In this document: positions 13,973 through 17,824 of the stretch, piece after piece
How the letters are laid out: each line of letters opens with the position of its first letter
Numbering within the stretch: position 1 is the first letter of the stretch
NCBI GenBank assembly: GCA_002254405.1
Contig: NJDH01000029.1
Coordinates: 1-17,824, forward strand
Direction: 5' to 3'
DNA: 17,824 bases
Source of the DNA: Candidatus Altarchaeales archaeon ex4484_96
Lineage (GTDB): Archaea; Altiarchaeota; Altiarchaeia; IMC4; QMZM01
Notes under the pieces: model-generated
Told to the model about the DNA's origin: nothing
Databases searched by the model: none
The model's input: only the letters and a program-made list of their open reading frames with translations
Position numbers and translations under genes: made by a program

Positions 13973-14299
13973 ATGGTACTGGAAAGCGAAGAACTCAGCC
14001 TGCCTGATCTTTTATCCGAGGAGCGCACGCTGCTGGCGAAAGAACGCACAAGCCTGTCTTATATAAGAACCGGGACAGCCTTGGTTGCCGTGGGCCTGGG
14101 CGCCCTAAAAATATTTGAGATGAACAAGATGGTGATGGTATTGGCTGCTATCATGCTTGCGATAGGGTTTGTTATGATAATATACCATACGATGTGGGAT
14201 AGGCGATACATCCACCGCATACACCATTTCGAGAAAAAAATCCATAAACTATCCTCTGGAGAAGAAGTAACCGATGAATCCCTAATCAACAATAGATAG
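13973..14299 (+). CDS. Small DUF202 (YidH-like) membrane protein
   Basis: A 108-residue protein of the DUF202 family, known as YidH in bacteria and as the membrane domain of fungal Vtc proteins. The signature LLAKERTSLSYIRTG near residues 21-35 (usually LANERTFLAW.RT) leads into a first hydrophobic segment (ALVAVGLGALKIF). A second segment follows (MVMVLAAIMLAIGFVMIIYH), then a basic cytosolic stretch (MWDRRYIHRIHHFEKK) and an acidic tail. The function is not known; the domain is a small helical membrane module. It stands alone in its direction and ends one base from the convergent NFACT-R gene. Confidence 0.85.
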   Translation: MVLESEELSLPDLLSEERTLLAKERTSLSYIRTGTALVAVGLGALKIFEMNKMVMVLAAIMLAIGFVMIIYHTMWDRRYIHRIHHFEKKIHKLSSGEEVTDESLINNR

Positions 14300-14300
14300 T

Positions 14301-15137
14301 TTATCTTTTCTTTATCCGACCCTTACCTGCTGGAATCCAACATTGTATCTCCTGGAGCGATATTTTCTCTATCAGGGGTCTGTATTCTTTTTTTGTTTTA
14401 TCAGCTACTTTTTTTCTTATCTCAGAAGCAAGCTCCTTGCTTTTTTTGCTACCCGGCGTCAGCTGAACAAATAAATCTGTTTTAGACTTAACAGCCTCAA
14501 CAGGCCCACCAATAACCTCAACACCCTCCCGCCCAATCACGAAACCCACCGCAACATACAGGGGGGTGTTTCTCTCCCACTTCTTCCTGCCGTATATCAT
14601 AAAAGCGCCCTTGGGTAGGTATTCGCCTGAGGGGGCGTCCTTTGAAACCTGCTCGGGGCTGACATAATAGACGTCCACCGAGCCAATACCCTGGCTCCAT
14701 GCCTTGCTGTATGCCGCCGCCGCCTGCGCCACCTGCCTTCCAGTGGACTCGGGGATTAACTTGTTTTCCGGGTTTTTCACCACAAAAAAAGGAGCCCCCT
14801 GCACCTGGGAATGATAGACAATATCCCCCCCGGATGTGTGTTTTTTAATCAGGTTCTCGTTTGTTGACGCGTCTTTACCCCCAACCACAAGAAAACCATC
14901 ACTGCTCGTAAAAAAACGAAACCTCTCAAACCAATATTTTTTCTTTACAGGTTCCTTCTTTTTCGGGACATTAACCTCAACCAGTTCAGTACGGTCTAAT
15001 GCCTTAATCTTTTCGTTGGTCTTATCTAAGGCTATCTTAGCGCCCTTTATTTTTTTAGCCGCCTTCTTGGATTTATCATAATACAGTTGAGCGTTCTCTG
15101 AAACCGTTTTCCTCGCATCTAAGCTGAACTTCATCAT
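14301..15137 (-). CDS. Stand-alone NFACT-R (RqcH C-terminal, DUF814) protein
   Basis: A 278-residue protein covering only the C-terminal half of RqcH/Tae2/NEMF. The first 50 residues (LDARKTVSENAQLYYDKSKK, KKIKGAKIALDKT) are the segment that in full-length proteins follows the helix-hairpin-helix part and begins the coiled coil. The NFACT-R domain follows: YWFERFRFFTSSDGFLVVGGKDASTNE, GDIVYHSQVQGAPFFVVKN, AAAAYSKAWSQG, SGEYLPKGAFMIYG, and GGPVEAV. This domain contacts the 60S/50S subunit and nascent-chain tRNA. The NFACT-N part is at 17026 onwards. The gene overlaps the end of the isomerase gene by 4 nt (ATGA). GGGAG sits just upstream, better spaced for the second ATG (15134). Confidence 0.88.
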   Translation of the reverse strand: MMKFSLDARKTVSENAQLYYDKSKKAAKKIKGAKIALDKTNEKIKALDRTELVEVNVPKKKEPVKKKYWFERFRFFTSSDGFLVVGGKDASTNENLIKKHTSGGDIVYHSQVQGAPFFVVKNPENKLIPESTGRQVAQAAAAYSKAWSQGIGSVDVYYVSPEQVSKDAPSGEYLPKGAFMIYGRKKWERNTPLYVAVGFVIGREGVEVIGGPVEAVKSKTDLFVQLTPGSKKSKELASEIRKKVADKTKKEYRPLIEKISLQEIQCWIPAGKGRIKKR

Positions 15138-16069
15138 AGCTCCCAGCTGAATTTCTCCTTCACCACCTGATAAACCGCTTCCGGGGGCATGAGCCCCAAT
15201 TCTGTTATAATCTTTTCCACCAGCCTGGAATCGGTTACATCAAAGGCGGGATTAAATATATCTAAACCCGGATATGGTCTATCCCACACCTCATCTAAGC
15301 TTCTCTCCTCGATTTTCACAACAGAGCCCATCAGCGACTGCGGAGAAAACTTGATGGACTCGACCGCGACAATAAAATCAATATCATGCTCTCTAGCACA
15401 TAAGGCTATCTGGGATGTCCCGATTTTGTTTATCACATCCCCGTCCACGTAAACAGTATCTGCGCCAACCAAAACCTTATCTATCTTTTTCTCATGCATC
15501 GTGAGGCATGCAGCCGAATCAACTATCAGGGTGACGGGTATCCCCTCATCAATCAATTCTTTTGCTGTTATGTGACCCTGCAATCTGGGTCTGGTCTCGG
15601 TCGCGTAGACCATAAATCTCTTACCCTTAGCATGTGCCCGCTTAAGTATGTGCACCACTGTATCCGAGTTACAGTGAGTTAATATCCTATCGTTTTCTTC
15701 TATGACATTAGAGCCTATTTCGGCTATCTCATCAAGGGAACATGCGAGTTCCTTGATGAACTCATTTATCTCATCAACCAGCTGTTTTTTGTATTCCTCA
15801 CCTCCCAAATCCAGGTTTTTCGCCGCGAGATAATTGATGTAATCAACCGAGTTAGGGAGCGATACCGCAGTGGGTCGTGCTCCCTTCAACTTATCGCCTG
15901 CAATCCTAAGCTGCTCTTGTATCAAAGGGGGGTTTGCTTCAAGCGAGCGCACAAGACCCCCCAACGCCTTAGAGGCCTCGATTGCTATGTTTAGCGCACC
16001 CCGCACCCTCATCGAGCTGATGTCCAAAACAACCGAATCAACATCGGATGACACACTTTTTTTAACCAT
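15134..16069 (-). CDS. Ribose-1,5-bisphosphate isomerase
   Basis: A 311-residue member of the eIF2B-alpha/MtnA-like isomerase family, e2b2 type. It converts ribose-1,5-bisphosphate, made from AMP by AMP phosphorylase, into ribulose-1,5-bisphosphate for RuBisCO. Signatures: MRVRGALNIA (20-29), THCNSDTV with the presumed catalytic cysteine C133, ETRPRLQGH (158-166), VGADTVYVDGDVINKIGTS with D204 as the likely catalytic aspartate, and a C-terminal NPAFDVT. The N-terminal helical domain fits the R15P-isomerase branch rather than MtnA or a translation-factor subunit; that branch choice is from memory of motifs. RuBisCO in the same window supports it. It heads a two-gene operon with the NFACT-R gene, is followed by 4-nt overlap, and diverges from OTC. 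Confidence 0.9.
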   Translation of the reverse strand: MVKKSVSSDVDSVVLDISSMRVRGALNIAIEASKALGGLVRSLEANPPLIQEQLRIAGDKLKGARPTAVSLPNSVDYINYLAAKNLDLGGEEYKKQLVDEINEFIKELACSLDEIAEIGSNVIEENDRILTHCNSDTVVHILKRAHAKGKRFMVYATETRPRLQGHITAKELIDEGIPVTLIVDSAACLTMHEKKIDKVLVGADTVYVDGDVINKIGTSQIALCAREHDIDFIVAVESIKFSPQSLMGSVVKIEERSLDEVWDRPYPGLDIFNPAFDVTDSRLVEKIITELGLMPPEAVYQVVKEKFSWEL

Positions 16070-16092
16070 ATTTATCTATTCAAATACATAGT

Positions 16093-16100
16093 GATATATT
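16093..16100. promoter_or_regulatory. Possible shared TATA box between the isomerase and OTC
   Basis: GATATATT is centred about 28 nt from the isomerase start (minus strand) and about 33 nt before the OTC ATG at 16130. Its core ATATAT is palindromic and could be read in both directions. Confidence 0.3.
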
Positions 16101-16129
16101 GGAATTCTAGGAATCAATTTATCTCTAAA

Positions 16130-17029
16130 ATGCACCTGCTTTCGATGACCGATTTAGGTGATGCGGAACTGAGCAATATCCTGACCGAAACAGAGCGCAT
16201 CAAGAAAAACCCGATTGTTTCAAGGGATGCTCTGGTGGATAAATCCCTTGTGTTACTGTTTGAGAAGCCGTCTACGAGAACCAAGGTATCCTTTGAGGTG
16301 GCTATGTTTCAGCTTGGAGGACAATCCATAAACCTTAATGTCGGCTCATCCCAGCTTTCCAGAGGAGAAAGCATTGGAGACAGCGCCCGTGTTTTAAGCC
16401 GATACGCTAATGCAATAGCTGCCCGCGTATACAATCATAAGTCCCTTCTTGAGCTGGCTGAGTACTCAACGGTGCCGGTAATCAACGCATTATCTGATTT
16501 AGAGCACCCCTGCCAGGTTATATCAGACCTTTACACTATCCGGGAATCACGGGGCAGGCTTAAAGGAGTCAAGCTGGCCTACGTGGGAGACGGAAACAAC
16601 GTATGCAACTCGCTGATACTGGGTTGCGCGATGACGGGCGTTGATTTATCTATTGCCTCGCCCCTTGGATACGCCCCCGACGAGAAACTTTTATTAAAGG
16701 CCCAATCCATGGCATCATCTGAGATAAAAAAATACACCAATCCCGTTGATGCAGTTACAGGAGCCGATTATATCTACACCGACGTCTGGGTGGGGATGGG
16801 CGATGAATCCGAGAAAAAAAAGAGGCTTAAGGCATTCCAGGACTATCAGGTGAATGAGTCATTGCTTGAGAAGGCCGCCGACGGATGCCGCATCATGCAT
16901 TGCCTGCCCGCTCATCGAGGCATGGAGATAACCGATGAAGTACTTGATGGACCACAATCCATAGTATGGGAGCAGGCTGAAAACCGCCTTCACACCCAGA
17001 AAGCGATATTACTTAAGCTGCTACAATGA
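16130..17029 (+). CDS. argF: Ornithine carbamoyltransferase
   Basis: A 299-residue transcarbamylase that joins carbamoyl phosphate and ornithine to give citrulline in arginine synthesis. Motifs in order: FEKPSTRTK with STRT (48-51), HPCQ (126-129), VGDGNNVCNS, TDVWVGMG (217-224), where most OTCs have DVWxSMG, and HCLPAHRG (257-264). The Ser-to-Gly change in that loop affects a residue that helps bind ornithine, so a related substrate cannot be excluded, although the HCLPAHRG motif supports ornithine. A GTG at 16091 would add 13 residues; MHLLSMTDL at 16130 is the usual family start. Its stop overlaps the next gene's ATG (ATGA), suggesting translational coupling with the NFACT-N gene. Confidence 0.93.
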   Translation: MHLLSMTDLGDAELSNILTETERIKKNPIVSRDALVDKSLVLLFEKPSTRTKVSFEVAMFQLGGQSINLNVGSSQLSRGESIGDSARVLSRYANAIAARVYNHKSLLELAEYSTVPVINALSDLEHPCQVISDLYTIRESRGRLKGVKLAYVGDGNNVCNSLILGCAMTGVDLSIASPLGYAPDEKLLLKAQSMASSEIKKYTNPVDAVTGADYIYTDVWVGMGDESEKKKRLKAFQDYQVNESLLEKAADGCRIMHCLPAHRGMEITDEVLDGPQSIVWEQAENRLHTQKAILLKLLQ

Positions 17030-17824
17030 GATCCGAGCTTTCATCCCTGGATGTTAAGATTCTGGCACATGAATTAAACACCCTGCTTGAAGGCGCCAGG
17101 GTGAGAAACGTTTATCAGATAGGAGACCATGAGCTTAAAATAAAACTTTTTTTCCCTGGTGAAGGAAACAGGGATTTGATTATCGCATCAAACTACCTAT
17201 GCCTCAGCTCATATGAGCGCAGCTCACCTTCTGCGCCCACCTCGTATGCGATGCAGTTGAGGAAACACCTGAAGGGTTGTTTTATCCGTAAGGTCAAGCA
17301 AGCCGATTTCGACCGCATAATAGAGTTTGTTTTCGAGGGGAAGCAGTGTTTCTATCTGCTGGTGGCTGAGTTATTCGGCTCAGGTAACATAATATTCTGT
17401 GATAAGGACAAAAAGATATTGGGTGTTTTAGAGTGGCAAAAATGGCAGCATCGGAGGATTGGGGTAGGTGAGCTCTATCATTATCCCCCTGCGGGAATTA
17501 ATCCCCTCACCCTGGATAGGGGCGGGCTTGATGGTTTAATAGAGGGTTCGGAAAAGAATGTTGTTTCTTTTCTAGCATCTGATTTGAACCTGGGTGGGCT
17601 CTTGGGTGAGGAGCTCTGTTTAAGAGCCGGCATAAAAAAACAAAGAAAGATATCCTCTCTTGAAGCAAGTGAGCTTGATGATTTGTTCAAGCTTATCAGG
17701 GGTTTAGGGGATTTAGAGGGGGGGCCTGTGCTGGTATCGGATGATGAGGGTAACCCTGTTGCTGCCTTACCCTTTAGTTACAGGAAATATGAGGGCCTTC
17801 GGATTAAGAAAACCAGCTCATTTA
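17026..17824 (+). CDS. rqcH: RqcH/Tae2-like NFACT-N domain protein, 3' end beyond window
   Basis: A partial gene of 266 codons open to the right edge, starting in the ATGA overlap with OTC. It matches the N-terminal region of RqcH/NEMF/Tae2, which senses 50S-bound peptidyl-tRNA and directs alanine tailing in ribosome quality control. Seen: MRSELSSLDVKILAHELN, LEGARVRNVYQIGDHELKIKL, the APTSYAMQLRKHLKG segment (71-84), the DFDRIIEF motif with the conserved D96-R97 pair needed for tailing in bacteria, and ELFGSGNIIFCD. A helix-hairpin-helix-like region follows (about 190-230). The coiled coil and NFACT-R expected further on are not reached, so whether it is full-length or an N-terminal half is undecided. 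The other half lies at 14301-15137. Confidence 0.88.
   Translation, partial: MRSELSSLDVKILAHELNTLLEGARVRNVYQIGDHELKIKLFFPGEGNRDLIIASNYLCLSSYERSSPSAPTSYAMQLRKHLKGCFIRKVKQADFDRIIEFVFEGKQCFYLLVAELFGSGNIIFCDKDKKILGVLEWQKWQHRRIGVGELYHYPPAGINPLTLDRGGLDGLIEGSEKNVVSFLASDLNLGGLLGEELCLRAGIKKQRKISSLEASELDDLFKLIRGLGDLEGGPVLVSDDEGNPVAALPFSYRKYEGLRIKKTSSF

Overview
This is a gene-dense stretch of an archaeal chromosome. The gene content is archaeal: large primase subunit PriL with its iron-sulfur cysteines, a short single-domain RNase J, form III RuBisCO, ribose-1,5-bisphosphate isomerase, a DRG-type GTPase and NFACT/RqcH domains. Start codons commonly sit about 23-33 nt downstream of TATA-like boxes, with little room for a leader, which fits largely leaderless archaeal transcription. 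I cannot assign the lineage more closely. I see no rRNA, tRNA, CRISPR array, insertion sequence or phage gene.

Layout. The left edge (1-230) is a non-coding tail with a perfect 10-bp hairpin and T-run terminator candidates. Next come a two-CBS-domain protein (minus) and priL (plus), diverging from a short gap. A minus-strand group follows: thpR, a shortened hisB-like gene and form III RuBisCO. RNase J diverges from it, followed on the plus strand by purC. Then comes a very long coiled-coil protein, whose reading frame is broken at an A7 run close to its 3' end, and a TIGR00725/LOG-like nucleotide-binding protein. A TraB-family membrane protein (minus) and an IGHMBP2/UPF1-like SF1 helicase (plus) diverge. 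The helicase converges with a Drg GTPase (minus), which diverges from a small DUF202 membrane protein (plus). The right end has an operon of ribose-1,5-bisphosphate isomerase plus a stand-alone NFACT-R protein (minus). It diverges from ornithine carbamoyltransferase plus an NFACT-N (RqcH N-terminal) gene that runs off the window.

How the genes fit together. RuBisCO and ribose-1,5-bisphosphate isomerase are two of the three steps of the archaeal AMP (nucleoside) salvage pathway; AMP phosphorylase is not in the window. PurC (purine synthesis) and OTC (arginine synthesis) are housekeeping. RNase J, ThpR, the UPF1-like helicase, Drg and the two RqcH halves make a loose neighbourhood of RNA decay and ribosome quality control.

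Most notable points: (1) the RqcH parts lie in two separate genes; (2) the HisB-like protein has lost about one third of its length, including the first pair of metal-binding motifs, in frame, and sits directly upstream of RuBisCO; (3) the coiled-coil gene needs a one-base shift at an A7 run to read through to its natural end, and it carries 105-residue internal repeats, two of which are almost identical at DNA level.
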